Source: Methylobacillus methanolivorans (lineage in GTDB: Bacteria; Pseudomonadota; Gammaproteobacteria; Burkholderiales; Methylophilaceae). From it: a stretch of DNA of 64,000 bases. Made by a program: the position numbers and the translations under genes. Every line of letters starts with the position of its first letter. Positions within the stretch are counted from its first letter, which is position 1. The stretch lies in assembly GCF_020531845.1 (NCBI RefSeq), contig NZ_JAJAVF010000003.1, positions 124,001 through 188,000 of the forward strand, read 5' to 3'. Positions 1 through 9,448 of this stretch are shown here, piece after piece. The notes under the pieces are model-generated. The model made no database searches, was not told the origin of the DNA, and saw only the letters and a program-made list of their open reading frames with translations.

Positions 1-24
1 AGGGAATGTTCCCTGAATAAAGGA

Positions 25-51
25 TATGCCGGCAAAGTCGGCATAATTTTT
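25..51 (+). terminator. Probable rho-independent terminator of a gene left of the window
   Basis: A 7-bp perfect stem (TATGCCG / CGGCATA) with a 7-nt loop is followed directly by an A-A-T5 tract. It sits before the first gene and probably ends a transcript entering from the left. Nothing coding is visible in positions 1-112. Confidence 0.55.
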
Positions 52-112
52 GCGTGATTAATTTATTTAAGCTTGACCGCCGCCCTTATCCCAACTCCCG
101 GAAATACTACGC

Positions 113-1198
113 ATGAGCCAGCACGTACTGATTGCAGGCGGAGGCATTGTTGGTTGCTTAACCGCGATGGAGTTGGTTGCCAGAGGCTGTAAAGTTACCA
201 TTGTCGAGCGCAACAAGATTGCCAGCCAAACATCAGGAGAATCTTCCTGGGCCGGCACAGGCATCATGTTTCCGCTATTGCCGTGGATGTATTCAGATCA
301 TGTCAATACGCTCACGCATTACGGCGCTTCACGCTATGCCGATATTTGCTCGCGCCTGCTCAAGGAAACCGGCATCGATCCGCAGATGCTGAATTCTGGC
401 TTTCTGTTATTGCCCCCATTTGACCATGAGGCCGCACTGGCTTGGTGTAAGCGTTACCAAGTCAAGGTCGAAGAAGCTAGCGTCGCAGCCTTCGGCATCA
501 CATCACCAAGTGGCGACCACGCTCTGTGGCTACCCGAAATCAACCAGGTTCGCCCACCCTGCCTCATGCACGCCTTACGCACATGGCTAGAAAACCATCA
601 TGTCAGGTTGCTTGAACACACTGAGCTCAAGCCACTACCCCAAGACACTACTCGTCTGAAATCATGGCAGACCACAACCGGCGAATGGCTGGAAGCCGAC
701 CATTTCATCGTGACTTCTGGCGCATGGAGCTTTGAGCTACTAAAAGAAGTAGCAAGCAAACTGCAAATCAAGCCCATGCGTGGGCAAATCCTGTTGTACA
801 AACCTGAGCACAACCCCAGCACTGTGGTCTTCCGTGAAGATTTCTATTTAGTGCCGCGCCAGGATGGCTATCTGCTGGCTGGTAGCACCCTGGAAGACGT
901 CGGCTTTGATGCATCCACCACTGATAGCGTACGCGATGAAATACGTGCCAAGGCAGAAGCCCTGTTGCCCGAACTACAACACCAGCCCATCATCAAGCAC
1001 TGGAGCGGATTACGCCCCGGCACCCCTGAAAACCTGCCTGTCATCGGCCCGCATCCTGCAGTAGAAAACCTTTACCTCAATACCGGGCATTTTCGCTACG
1101 GACTCACGATGGGACCAGGTAGTGCCAGCCTAGTAGCAGCCTTGGTGTGTGGTGAAAAACCCTGGACTGATCCCACTCCTTTCTCCCTGCCACAATAA
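113..1198 (+). CDS. thiO: FAD-dependent amino-acid oxidase, glycine oxidase (ThiO)-like
   Basis: This 361-aa protein belongs to the DAO family of flavin oxidases. The N-terminus has a Rossmann dinucleotide-binding motif (IAGGGIVG, residues 7-14) and an acidic residue ending beta-2 (IVERN). The C-terminus has the family block GLRPGTPENLPVIGP, which contacts flavin and substrate in glycine oxidases and DadA-like enzymes. In thiazole synthesis ThiO converts glycine to the imine used by ThiG; here no thi genes are adjacent, so D-amino-acid or sarcosine oxidation is also possible. The length suits ThiO (about 360 aa). It has no signal peptide and should be cytosolic. The ATG at 113 is preceded by CGGAAA. 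It appears monocistronic: a 9-bp inverted repeat lies downstream, before sodB. Confidence 0.6.
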   Translation: MSQHVLIAGGGIVGCLTAMELVARGCKVTIVERNKIASQTSGESSWAGTGIMFPLLPWMYSDHVNTLTHYGASRYADICSRLLKETGIDPQMLNSGFLLLPPFDHEAALAWCKRYQVKVEEASVAAFGITSPSGDHALWLPEINQVRPPCLMHALRTWLENHHVRLLEHTELKPLPQDTTRLKSWQTTTGEWLEADHFIVTSGAWSFELLKEVASKLQIKPMRGQILLYKPEHNPSTVVFREDFYLVPRQDGYLLAGSTLEDVGFDASTTDSVRDEIRAKAEALLPELQHQPIIKHWSGLRPGTPENLPVIGPHPAVENLYLNTGHFRYGLTMGPGSASLVAALVCGEKPWTDPTPFSLPQ

Positions 1199-1218
1199 GC
1201 TAGCAAAACGAAGTTTCT

Positions 1219-1243
1219 CATGATCAGCCACACCCTGATCATG
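1219..1243. repeat. 9-bp perfect inverted repeat between thiO and sodB
   Basis: CATGATCAG and CTGATCATG are separated by 7 nt. There is no T-run, so this may be a weak terminator for the upstream gene or an operator for sodB, which starts about 100 bp downstream. The sequence alone does not decide between these. Confidence 0.4.
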
Positions 1244-1339
1244 ACTGATTTCGAGAATGATTCGCGCTACCTCAGCATTTTTTTTCTTATGGCAAAATGC
1301 TTCTTAACCTTTATCAACCCAACACAAAAAGGAATAAGC

Positions 1340-1921
1340 ATGGCACATCAACTTCCTCCGCTTCCTTACGCCAAGGATGCCCTGGAGCCCGTCATTTCTG
1401 CTGAGACGATTGAATATCACTATGGCAAGCATCACCAGACTTATGTGACCAACCTCAACAACCTGATTCAGGGTACAGAGTTCGAGAATGCTAGCCTGGA
1501 AGAGATTGTCAAGAAATCCTCCGGCGGCATTTTCAACAACGCAGCCCAGGTCTGGAACCACACTTTCTACTGGAACGGCTTCAAGCCCAACGGCGGTGGT
1601 GAGCCCACTGGCGAGCTGGCAGAGGCCATCAACAAGGCATTTGGTTCTTTTGAAGAATTCAAGAAGCAATTCACGCAAAAAGCCATCACCACATTTGGCG
1701 CTGGCTGGGCATGGCTGGTCAAGAATGCAGACGGTAGCCTCAGTCTGGAAAGTACCAGCAACGCCGAAACTCCCCTGACCAAGGGCCAAACACCATTGTT
1801 GACGATTGATGTATGGGAACACGCCTATTACGTTGATTACCGCAACGCACGCCCAAAATATGCTGAAGAGTTCTGGAACATCATCAACTGGGACTTCGTC
1901 GCTGCAAACTTCAAGGGCTAA
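1340..1921 (+). CDS. sodB: Iron superoxide dismutase
   Basis: This 193-aa cytosolic enzyme dismutates superoxide to oxygen and hydrogen peroxide. The sequence is a full-length Fe/Mn-SOD: N-terminal helical hairpin with the first metal-ligand His (EYHYGKHH), the second ligand in the [12 protein letters not shown] block, and the Asp and His ligands in the C-terminal [11 protein letters not shown] signature. The [19 protein letters not shown] stretch with its central glycines is of the Fe type. The reading frame is open upstream to 1220, but the ATG at 1340 follows AAAAGGAATAAGC, a clear ribosome site, and gives the family N-terminus (AHQLPPLPY), so the longer start is rejected. A perfect hairpin follows at 1965-1989. 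Confidence 0.97.
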   Translation: MAHQLPPLPYAKDALEPVISAETIEYHYGKHHQTYVTNLNNLIQGTEFENASLEEIVKKSSGGIFNNAAQVWNHTFYWNGFKPNGGGEPTGELAEAINKAFGSFEEFKKQFTQKAITTFGAGWAWLVKNADGSLSLESTSNAETPLTKGQTPLLTIDVWEHAYYVDYRNARPKYAEEFWNIINWDFVAANFKG

Positions 1922-1964
1922 GCCCTGACGCGCGGTGCATCCGCGACTTCAAAGTATTACTCTC

Positions 1965-1989
1965 AAGGACTAGGCAATGCCTAGTCCTT
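1965..1989 (+). terminator. Hairpin downstream of sodB, likely terminator
   Basis: A 12-bp perfect palindromic stem (AAGGACTAGGCA / TGCCTAGTCCTT) around one central base is followed by GTCATTT. The T-tract is poor, but position and stem strength fit the end of the sodB transcript. Confidence 0.6.
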
Positions 1990-2030
1990 GTCATTTCAAC
2001 ATTTCATCATAAGCTGCTAGAATCGCAACC

Positions 2031-2351
2031 ATGTTGCGTAAATGGCTGCTCATTGCACTCCTCCCTTTCTTGCTGCTTTTTGGCCAGCAAGCACTGTTTG
2101 CGCACGAAATTTCCCACCTCGGTGATGCCGTACCGTACTCACAAGACCAGGCACCGCATGCCAGCTTTTGTAGCCAATGTCTTGCCATCAGCGGATTAGG
2201 CAGCGCCTTACCTAGCACACCCAGTAACATTCTCGTCCATACCCCACCACTACTTGCAGAAACAAAGCAGGTGCTGGTCGAGCATACCAGCCCTCTCCAC
2301 GCCTATATCTCGCGCGCCCCTCCCACAGTCATTACAAGCTCCTCCCGATAA
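2031..2351 (+). CDS. Small secreted His/Cys protein upstream of the ZnuD-like receptor (DUF2946-like)
   Basis: This 106-aa protein has a clear signal peptide (residues 1-24, ending FGQQALFA). The mature part starts with HEISH and carries H43 and a C47-x-x-C50 pair in ASFCSQC, then a low-complexity Ser/Pro/Thr tail. The small size, export signal and clustered His/Cys resemble the DUF2946 type of predicted metal-linked periplasmic proteins, but I am not certain of the family. It lies directly upstream of, and probably co-transcribed with, a ZnuD-like TonB-dependent receptor, which suggests metal binding or sensing in the periplasm. A comparable His-rich small protein precedes the metal efflux operon at 50.1 kb. 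No function is established. Confidence 0.6.
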   Translation: MLRKWLLIALLPFLLLFGQQALFAHEISHLGDAVPYSQDQAPHASFCSQCLAISGLGSALPSTPSNILVHTPPLLAETKQVLVEHTSPLHAYISRAPPTVITSSSR

Positions 2352-2433
2352 GGGACATTTAATCATTCACCATGCAGGACATGCATTGCCTTGAGCATGC
2401 TGCCTGCCTATTAGCTTGACTGCGAGAACCCTC

Positions 2434-4476
2434 ATGCGATCGACTTCACCGGTATTTTTGCCAAAAAAAATGTTATCCGCCCTCACACTGGCGCTTGGCA
2501 GTTTCACTGCACAAGCGGCTGACGATATCAAGTTACCAACCATTGCCGTCACCGCCAACCCGCTGGGAGTGGCTTCTGACGAACTAGTCGTCCCCGTCTC
2601 CACACTGAGCGGACGCGATCTCACCCTGCAACGCGAAAGTACCCTGGGTGAAACCCTGAAATTCATCCCCGGCGTCTCTTCCACCAACTTCGGTCCCAAT
2701 GCTTCCCGCCCCATCATTCGCGGCCTGGATGGCGAGCGCGTGCGCATCATGCAAAACGGCGTCAGCATTCTTGATGCCTCCAGCCTCAGCTTCGACCACG
2801 CCGTGGCCATTGACCCGCTGGTGATCGAGCAGATCGACGTCGTGCGCGGCCCGGCAGCATTGCTGTATGGTGGTAGCGCTGTTGGCGGCGTGGTCAATGC
2901 CATCGACCACCGCATCCCGAAACAAGCGATCGACGGCGTCACTGGTCGTAGCGAAGTACGTTTCGGCGGCGCCGAGAATCAAAAAAATGGCGCCGTGGTG
3001 CTGGATGCAGGCAATGGCGTGCTCACCCTGCATGCCGACGCCTACAAGCGCAAGACCGATGACCTGGATATCCCAGGCTATGCTGTTTCACGCCGCAAAA
3101 GCGAAGCTACAGGCGAAGAACGAGAGCACAAGGGCAGGCTGGTGAACAGTGCCTCAGATGCCGATGGCGGTGCAGTGGGTGCGTCGATTGCGCTCGATAA
3201 CGGCTATGTAGGCTTGTCTTACTCGACTTTCAACAACAAGTACGGCACCGTTGCGGAACCGGATGTCCTCATCGACATGAAGAGTGATCGCTGGGACTTT
3301 GCCTCAGAGCTGCGCGACTTGGGGAATATCATCACTAAGGTAAAAGTCCGCATGGCCTACACTGACTACAAGCACCAGGAATTAGAAGATGGCGAAGTAA
3401 GTACTACCTTCAAGAACCGCGGCGTAGAAGGTTCAATTGAAGCCTCGCACGGCAATATCGGCCCCTTAAGTGGTGTCATCGGTCTGCAGTTCAGGGACAG
3501 TAAATTCCAGGCATTGGGTGAAGAGGCCTTCGTGCCATCGAATCGCACCAAGAGCCGTGCGGTTTACGTTTACGAAGAACTCCCCCTGGATGCCCTCAAA
3601 CTGACCTTTGGCGGGCGTATCGAGCATGCCGAGCTCGACTCCAACGGCGGCGATAAATTTGGCCCCAGCCAATCACGCTCATTCACGCCTTATAGCTTTG
3701 CCACCGGCGGGTTATTCAAGCTTGATGAGCAATGGTCCATCAGCACCAATCTCTCACACAATGAGCGGGCACCCAGCTATTTCGAGCTGTTTGCCAATGG
3801 CGTCCATGTCGCTACTGATCAATACGAGCTCGGTACCGATGCACTCGACAAGGAGCGCTCCAATGGTATCGATAGCCAGTTACGCTGGAAGCAGAATCAC
3901 AACTCCTTCACCCTGGGCGCCTATTACACCCGCTTCAGCAATTTCATCGGCCTGTTTAATACTGGCAACCTGGTCAATGAAGAAGGTGAAACCGGCCAGG
4001 CTGACTCCACGATTGCAGAAGCCCAATTCAGCTCGGCCAAGGCAGTGTTCAAAGGCCTGGAAGCCGAAGGCAAGTTCCGCGTCTATGACACCATTGGCGC
4101 CTTGGATTTGCACCTGCGCGGCGACTATGTGCGCGCCACCAACCGCGACACGGGTGATCCACTGCCGCGAATTTCTCCACTGAAGCTAGGCTTTGGTCTT
4201 GACTACCGCTTTAACCAGTTCGGCTCCAGGCTGGATGTACTGCACGCCTTCAAGCAAGACCGTACCGCAGACAATGAGCTACCCACCGACGGCTATACCT
4301 TGGTCAACGCAACATTGACCTACAAGCTACCGACCCCGGAAAGATTCCAGCTCGAAGTCTTTGCCAAGGCTTACAACCTGTTGGACCAAACCATCCGTGA
4401 GCACACCTCTATCCTCAAGGACATCGCGCCTCTGGGTGGTCGTTCTCTTCTCATCGGCTTACGCGGCGACTTCTAG
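2434..4476 (+). CDS. znuD: TonB-dependent outer-membrane receptor, ZnuD-like (zinc/haem uptake)
   Basis: This is a beta-barrel receptor of about 680 aa. It has a signal peptide ([16 protein letters not shown]), a plug domain with the classic [13 protein letters not shown] and [21 protein letters not shown] blocks, and a barrel ending in an aromatic residue (LIGLRGDF). The run [21 protein letters not shown] and the region after it match my memory of the Neisseria ZnuD family, which imports zinc and binds haem. The extracellular-loop region is rich in acidic and polar residues. The frame opens at a TTG (2416); I chose the ATG at 2434, and the ATG at 2470 right before the hydrophobic core is also possible. 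It follows the His/Cys small protein by about 80 bp. I could not recognise a Zur site. The alternative is a generic haem or siderophore receptor. Confidence 0.75.
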   Translation: MRSTSPVFLPKKMLSALTLALGSFTAQAADDIKLPTIAVTANPLGVASDELVVPVSTLSGRDLTLQRESTLGETLKFIPGVSSTNFGPNASRPIIRGLDGERVRIMQNGVSILDASSLSFDHAVAIDPLVIEQIDVVRGPAALLYGGSAVGGVVNAIDHRIPKQAIDGVTGRSEVRFGGAENQKNGAVVLDAGNGVLTLHADAYKRKTDDLDIPGYAVSRRKSEATGEEREHKGRLVNSASDADGGAVGASIALDNGYVGLSYSTFNNKYGTVAEPDVLIDMKSDRWDFASELRDLGNIITKVKVRMAYTDYKHQELEDGEVSTTFKNRGVEGSIEASHGNIGPLSGVIGLQFRDSKFQALGEEAFVPSNRTKSRAVYVYEELPLDALKLTFGGRIEHAELDSNGGDKFGPSQSRSFTPYSFATGGLFKLDEQWSISTNLSHNERAPSYFELFANGVHVATDQYELGTDALDKERSNGIDSQLRWKQNHNSFTLGAYYTRFSNFIGLFNTGNLVNEEGETGQADSTIAEAQFSSAKAVFKGLEAEGKFRVYDTIGALDLHLRGDYVRATNRDTGDPLPRISPLKLGFGLDYRFNQFGSRLDVLHAFKQDRTADNELPTDGYTLVNATLTYKLPTPERFQLEVFAKAYNLLDQTIREHTSILKDIAPLGGRSLLIGLRGDF

Positions 4477-4483
4477 CCTCTCC

Positions 4484-4509
4484 TCGTGTGGTGCCCTCGC
4501 ACCACACGA
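4484..4509. repeat. 11-bp perfect inverted repeat after the ZnuD-like gene
   Basis: TCGTGTGGTGC and GCACCACACGA flank a 4-nt loop, forming a strong GC-rich hairpin. There is no T-run behind it. It most likely ends or stabilises the znuD transcript before yggX, which starts 50 bp downstream. Confidence 0.5.
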
Positions 4510-4558
4510 CAGCTTACGCTATGATGTCGGTCTTGATTCACTCATTAAGATCGACATC

Positions 4559-4831
4559 ATGGCACGTACCGTTTTCTGCGTTAAGTTAGGCCGCAATGCT
4601 GATGGCCTGGACTTTCCTCCTTACCCTGGCGAACTTGGCAAGCGTATTTACGAACATGTTTCCAAGGAAGCATGGGCAGGCTGGCTCAAGCAACAAACCA
4701 TGCTAGTCAATGAGAACCGACTGAGCCTGGCTGATCCACAAGCCCGCAAATATCTTAGCCAGCAAACAGAAGCCTATTTCTTCGGTGATGGTGCAGATAC
4801 CGCATCAGGCTATGTCCCACCTAATAGTTGA
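4559..4831 (+). CDS. yggX: Fe(2+)-trafficking / oxidative damage protection protein YggX
   Basis: This 90-aa cytosolic protein matches the YggX family over its full length: N-terminal [12 protein letters not shown] with the conserved Cys7, the [16 protein letters not shown] block, [19 protein letters not shown], and a C-terminal AYFFGDG segment. YggX protects Fe-S clusters and limits oxidative damage, probably by handling labile iron. The ATG at 4559 is chosen because it gives the exact family N-terminus; the open frame upstream is out-of-family. It is followed 50 bp later by ppk. In many proteobacteria yggX is next to mutY, which is not the case here. Confidence 0.95.
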   Translation: MARTVFCVKLGRNADGLDFPPYPGELGKRIYEHVSKEAWAGWLKQQTMLVNENRLSLADPQARKYLSQQTEAYFFGDGADTASGYVPPNS

Positions 4832-4882
4832 ACCATTTTTCATTAAACTGTCATATTGCGGGCATACAGTGAGGTTTTTATC

Positions 4883-6964
4883 ATGTTGCCCGTCAAATTG
4901 AGTCCCGAATATTTTATCAATCGCGAACTAGGCATACTCGCCTTCAATCGTCGCGTCTTGGCCCAGGCTGAGGATGAGAGCATTCCACTGCTCGAGCGCC
5001 TCAAGTTCCTCTGTATTTTCAGCAGCAACATGGATGAGTTCTTCGAGGTGCGTGTTGCAGGCCTCAAGAACCAGATCAAATACAATTCACCTCACGTTGG
5101 TGCCGACGGCATGTTGCCCAAGCAGGCATTTGCCAAGGTCAGCACGCTGGCTCACGAAATGGTGGACCACCAATATAAGATTCTTAACGAGGTAGTGCTA
5201 CCGCAGCTCGCAGCACAAGAAATCCGCTTTATCCGCCGCGGGCACTGGAACGATGTGCAACGTGAATGGATCGCGGCTTATTTTTTCCGTGAGCTGATGC
5301 CTATCTTGACGCCTATCGGCCTGGATCCGGCCCACCCCTTCCCGCGCGTACTCAACAAAAGCTTGAATTTTGCAGTAGAGCTGGAAGGTAAGGACGCCTT
5401 TGGGCGCAACTCTGGCGTTGCCATCGTGCAAGCACCACGTGCATTACCACGCGTTATCCGCCTGCCTCGCGACATCGCGGGCTGCGACCACGGCTTCGTT
5501 TTTCTTTCTTCCATCCTGCATGCCCACGTTAACGAGCTATTCTCTGGCATGACGGTCAAGGGTTGCTACCAGTTCCGCGTCACTCGCGATAGCGACCTGA
5601 TCCTGGATGATGAAGAAACCAAGGATTTACGCCTGGCACTACAAGGAGAACTAACCCATCGCCAATATGGCGATGCTGTGCGCCTGGAAGTCGCCGATAG
5701 TTGCCCGGCAGAAATGTCCGCCTTCCTGCTGGGGCAATTCGGCCTGAATCAGGACGACCTTTACCAGGTCAACGGCCTCGTCAATCTCGTCCGCCTGATG
5801 CAAATCCCGGATAGCGTGGACCGCCCAGACTTGAAGTATCCACTGTATACACCCAGCCTACCCAAGGAGCTGGCCAAGGATGCAGACATCTTCAAGGCCA
5901 TCCGTAAGCAGGATATTCTGCTGCACCACCCGTTCCAGTCGTTCAACCCGGTAGTCGAGTTCATCAAGCAAGCTGCGGAAGACCCGCAAGTCCTGGCGAT
6001 CAAGCAAACCTTCTATCGCACCAGCGCAGACTCCACCTTGATGAAGTCTCTCATTGAGGCAGCGCAGCGCGGCAAGGAAGTGACTGTTGTTGTAGAGCTG
6101 TTGGCGCGTTTTGACGAAGAAGCCAACATCAACTGGGCCGCCCAACTGGAAAATGCAGGTGCTCACGTAGTATACGGCGTCGTCGGCCACAAAACCCATG
6201 CCAAGATGGCCATGGTAGTACGCCGTGACGATGACAAACTGCGCCGCTACGTTCACGTTGCCACTGGCAATTATCACCAGCGCACTGCCCGTCTCTATAC
6301 AGATTTTGGCTTGATTACCTGCCAGGATGAGATCAGCGAAGATGTCAATGACGTGTTTGCCCAGCTCACAGGCCTGGGCAAAGCCTCCAAGTTGCGCCAC
6401 TTATGGCAATCACCCTTCACGCTGCACCAGCGCACCATCAAGGCGATACAGAACGAGGCCGACATTGCCAAGTCAGGCAAGAAAGCACGCATTATCGCCA
6501 AGATGAATGCACTGCTGGATCCTGACGTCATTCGTGCTTTGTATGATGCTTCTTGCGCAGGCGTGCAGATTGAGCTGATCGTGCGTGGTGTCTGCGCGCT
6601 ACGCCCAGGTATTCCCGGTGTTTCGGAGAACATCAAGGTACGCTCGATCGTAGGCCGCTTCCTTGAGCATACCCGCATCTTCTATTTCTACGATAATGGT
6701 GCGGAACACATCTATCTCTCCAGCGCTGATTGGATGTACCGCAACTTCTTCCGCCGCATCGAGGTCTGCTTCCCCTTGCTGGATGCCAGGGTCAAGAAGC
6801 GCGTCTTCAAGGAAGGCCTGGAGCCTTACCTCAAGGACAACTCCAACGCCTGGGAAATGCTGCCAGATGGTAGCTATGAACAGAAACCGAGCCGTCGTGC
6901 CGGCTTTGCTGCGCAGCAATTCCTCATGACAGAATATGGCCAGGAAGTATTACCAGATATCTGA
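4883..6964 (+). CDS. ppk: Polyphosphate kinase 1
   Basis: This 693-aa enzyme reversibly polymerises the gamma-phosphate of ATP into inorganic polyphosphate. The N-terminal domain has FINRELGILAFNRRVLAQA and the SSNMDEFFEVRVAGL block. The phospholipase-D-like core carries the autophosphorylated histidine in the THAK motif (H439), followed by HVATGNYHQRTARLYTDFGL. The C-terminal FLEHTRIFYFY block holds the second catalytic histidine. The start at ATG 4883 is preceded by GTGAGG; the upstream TTG at 4856 would add an unsupported tail. It faces the exopolyphosphatase gene ppx, with a shared terminator between them, so synthesis and breakdown of polyphosphate are encoded tail to tail. Confidence 0.98.
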   Translation: MLPVKLSPEYFINRELGILAFNRRVLAQAEDESIPLLERLKFLCIFSSNMDEFFEVRVAGLKNQIKYNSPHVGADGMLPKQAFAKVSTLAHEMVDHQYKILNEVVLPQLAAQEIRFIRRGHWNDVQREWIAAYFFRELMPILTPIGLDPAHPFPRVLNKSLNFAVELEGKDAFGRNSGVAIVQAPRALPRVIRLPRDIAGCDHGFVFLSSILHAHVNELFSGMTVKGCYQFRVTRDSDLILDDEETKDLRLALQGELTHRQYGDAVRLEVADSCPAEMSAFLLGQFGLNQDDLYQVNGLVNLVRLMQIPDSVDRPDLKYPLYTPSLPKELAKDADIFKAIRKQDILLHHPFQSFNPVVEFIKQAAEDPQVLAIKQTFYRTSADSTLMKSLIEAAQRGKEVTVVVELLARFDEEANINWAAQLENAGAHVVYGVVGHKTHAKMAMVVRRDDDKLRRYVHVATGNYHQRTARLYTDFGLITCQDEISEDVNDVFAQLTGLGKASKLRHLWQSPFTLHQRTIKAIQNEADIAKSGKKARIIAKMNALLDPDVIRALYDASCAGVQIELIVRGVCALRPGIPGVSENIKVRSIVGRFLEHTRIFYFYDNGAEHIYLSSADWMYRNFFRRIEVCFPLLDARVKKRVFKEGLEPYLKDNSNAWEMLPDGSYEQKPSRRAGFAAQQFLMTEYGQEVLPDI

Positions 6965-6988
6965 TCCTGATATTGCTTGCAATAAACG

Positions 6989-7017
6989 AATAAGGCCGCG
7001 TTAAATGCGGCCTTATT
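6989..7017. terminator. Bidirectional terminator between ppk and ppx
   Basis: An 11-bp stem (AATAAGGCCGC / GCGGCCTTATT) with a 7-nt loop is followed by GTTTTTG on the + strand. It lies between the convergent genes ppk and ppx and can serve both, though the T-run is better for ppk. Confidence 0.85.
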
Positions 7018-7061
7018 GTTTTTGATAATACAGAAAAATGTTGGAAAGGACTCTGTGTCGC

Positions 7062-8567
7062 TCAGGAACCCAAACTTAAGCTCAGGCCAACCTCTTTCCA
7101 GTAGGCAACTTCATTGAGCAACTCTGCCTCGGTCAGGGGATTTTCCTTCAACCAATCCGAATCTATCTCCAGCTGGTAGCCAGTTTTCGTAATAGAGAGC
7201 ACCAAGTCTGGGCGATTATCCGGTTGGCGATTACGGTGGAACAAGACCGCCAGGCGCAAGATAAGGACCAATAAGAGGCGATCCTGATTACCCACCAGAC
7301 TCAAACTAGTGTCCAGCTTGGCTAGAGAGCGTCGATGCGTCCTGACCAACAGCCCCAGGGTTTCCTGCTCCATATTGGAAAAGCCCGGCATATCAGCATT
7401 TTCCACAATGTAGGCGGAATGTTTATGATAAGCGGCGTGGGCAATCGACACACCAATTTCATGCAGACGTGCAGCCCAGGTCAGGTATTGCGCTGCGGTA
7501 TCTTCATCCCATTGCTGCAAGAGGCCTGTGCATTGGGATAGCAAGCGCAATGCCATATCACGTACGCGTTCTGCCTGGTCTGGTTCGACATGGTAACGGC
7601 GCATGAAGCTGGATACCGTCACTTCACGTATATCCCGGTCATGCAAACGGCCGAGCAACTCGTAAAGTACGCCTTCACGCAAGGCACTACTTGCCGCCGT
7701 CATGCGCTCAATCTTGAGGGCATCAAATGCCGCCGTCATAATGGCTAGCCCTCCCGGCAGCACCGCTGCCCGATCTGCGCTTAACCCAGGCAATTCGATT
7801 TTCTTGATATCCTTGACCTTGATGAGATGCTGACGCAGAAATTCCAGCCCCTCCCTGGTGATTTCGCCTTCACTCAAGCCACTCAACCGAATGATTTCTC
7901 CCAGTGCCTTGGCTGTGCCAGACGATCCGACCGCCTCCTCCCAACCTTCAGCCACAAAGTGTTTGCGTATGCTCTGGATTTCAGCCGCCGCTGCAATGCG
8001 TGCTTGCTCAAAGGCATCCGCATTCAACTTTCCCTCGGGGAAATAGCGCAAACTATAGCTGACGCAACCCATATACAGGCTTTCCATCTCGATAGGCTCA
8101 AGATCCTGACCAATGATGAACTCAGTAGACCCACCGCCAATATCGATCACCAGTCGCTTATGAGTCACGGGGGGCAAACTATGGCTGACCCCGACGAAAA
8201 TCATGCGCGCTTCTTCGCGGCCAGCAATAATTTCAATCGGGAACCCCAATGCGGCCTGCGCTTCCGCCATCAGGTTGGGGGCATTTCGTGCCACGCGGAA
8301 AGTATTGGTAGCAACCGCACGCACTGCTTGCGGCGGCAAACCCCGCAAGCGTTCGCCGAATCGCTTCAGGCAGTCAATCGCACGCTGCTGAGCATCGATG
8401 CTCAGGTTATTTTTTGCATCCAGGCCTGCACCGAGACGCACAGCCTCACGTAGGGAGTCATGAAAAATAAGATGACCGTCTGCAACCCGGGCAAGCTGCA
8501 GACGGAAACTGTTGGATCCCAGATCGACTGCCGCGATCTCTGGAAAATCGGATTTTTTGGTAGGCAA
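7062..8567 (-). CDS. ppx: Exopolyphosphatase (Ppx/GppA family)
   Basis: This 501-aa protein degrades polyphosphate from its ends and may also hydrolyse pppGpp. It begins with the ASKHA-fold phosphate-1 motif (AAVDLGSNSFRLQLARV) and has the RVVATNTFRVARN-type segment, the IDIGGGSTEFIIG phosphate-2 motif, and a conserved VGSSGTAKALGEI block. The C-terminal half is HD-domain-like helical (WAARLHEIGVSIAHAAYHKH), as in long Ppx enzymes. The length equals the usual Ppx (about 500 aa). phoU lies just upstream on the same strand, 53 bp before the start, so the two may be co-transcribed and link phosphate signalling to polyphosphate turnover. Confidence 0.96.
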   Translation of the reverse strand: MPTKKSDFPEIAAVDLGSNSFRLQLARVADGHLIFHDSLREAVRLGAGLDAKNNLSIDAQQRAIDCLKRFGERLRGLPPQAVRAVATNTFRVARNAPNLMAEAQAALGFPIEIIAGREEARMIFVGVSHSLPPVTHKRLVIDIGGGSTEFIIGQDLEPIEMESLYMGCVSYSLRYFPEGKLNADAFEQARIAAAAEIQSIRKHFVAEGWEEAVGSSGTAKALGEIIRLSGLSEGEITREGLEFLRQHLIKVKDIKKIELPGLSADRAAVLPGGLAIMTAAFDALKIERMTAASSALREGVLYELLGRLHDRDIREVTVSSFMRRYHVEPDQAERVRDMALRLLSQCTGLLQQWDEDTAAQYLTWAARLHEIGVSIAHAAYHKHSAYIVENADMPGFSNMEQETLGLLVRTHRRSLAKLDTSLSLVGNQDRLLLVLILRLAVLFHRNRQPDNRPDLVLSITKTGYQLEIDSDWLKENPLTEAELLNEVAYWKEVGLSLSLGS

Positions 8568-8620
8568 GTTCGACCTTCTTGTAAAACGGTAAAGCGTTTG
8601 CCTACACCACAGCTAGCAGC

Positions 8621-9328
8621 TTAGGGCTCCTGGGCTTCGCGTTCCATCTCTTGAACGGTGGTGTGGCGTACGTCTTTACCTTTTACCATGTAGATCACGT
8701 ATTCGGCAATGTTCTTGGCATGATCACCAATACGCTCAATCGCCTTGGCAACAAACAAAACTTCCAGCGACATGGAAATGGTACGCGGGTCTTCCAGCAT
8801 GAACGTGATCAACTGACGCATGGCAGCGCGGAATTGCTCATCCACTTGCTCATCCTGGCGCGCTACGTCTACGGTCTTGGTCACATCCAGACGCGCAAAT
8901 GCATCCAGTGCAGTGCGCAACATTTCACGCACATGGCCGACCATGGTCTTGATCTCGTTGAAACGAGGAGTATAAAGACGACCAGACTCGGACACCTTCT
9001 GTGCAACACGAGCGATCTTGGTCGCTTCATCACCAATGCGCTCTAGGTCGGTAATGGTCTTGACCACCATCATGATCATGCGCAAGTCACCGGCAGCAGG
9101 CTGGCGGCGGGCAATGATATGGCTGCAGTCTTCATCAACCTGCACTTCAAGCGCATTCACCTTGTGGTCATTGGCAATCACCTTGTCAGCCAGGGTGGTA
9201 TTCACCGTGACCAAGGCTTCTAGCGCATTAACGATTTGCTGCTCGACCAAACCGCCCATTTCGAGCACTTTTGCACGGACTGATTCCAGCTCGGCATCGT
9301 ACTGCTTGTATGTATGTTCAAATTGCAT
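8621..9328 (-). CDS. phoU: Phosphate signalling protein PhoU
   Basis: This 235-aa cytosolic protein consists of two three-helix-bundle repeats. It shows the PhoU metal-binding signatures E-x-x-x-D: DLERIGDEATKIARVA in the first half and AIERIGDHAKNIAEYVIYMVKG in the second. PhoU down-regulates the Pho regulon through PhoR and the Pst transporter. No pst or phoBR genes are in the window; its partner here is ppx downstream, a known arrangement in pseudomonads and betaproteobacteria. Start ATG at 9328 with AGGGATCG upstream. Length and motifs are typical, with nothing odd. Confidence 0.97.
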   Translation of the reverse strand: MQFEHTYKQYDAELESVRAKVLEMGGLVEQQIVNALEALVTVNTTLADKVIANDHKVNALEVQVDEDCSHIIARRQPAAGDLRMIMMVVKTITDLERIGDEATKIARVAQKVSESGRLYTPRFNEIKTMVGHVREMLRTALDAFARLDVTKTVDVARQDEQVDEQFRAAMRQLITFMLEDPRTISMSLEVLFVAKAIERIGDHAKNIAEYVIYMVKGKDVRHTTVQEMEREAQEP

Positions 9329-9448
9329 AACGCGATCCCTTCCGTGATTGAATCTGGCCGGGCTGCGCTAGTCCCGACCAGGATATGAGTCAACGTTCTA
9401 GTGTAATTGCCGATTATGACAATTTCATGTTGAACTGATGCGCGTTGC

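Noticed and set aside
1304..1822. Long minus-strand open frame opposite sodB
   Set aside because: It is antisense to a clear superoxide dismutase, has no family features, and its composition reflects the complementary strand.
1990..2030. Possible Zur or Fur site before the His/Cys protein and ZnuD-like gene
   Set aside because: I looked for a palindromic AT-rich operator and found none convincing.
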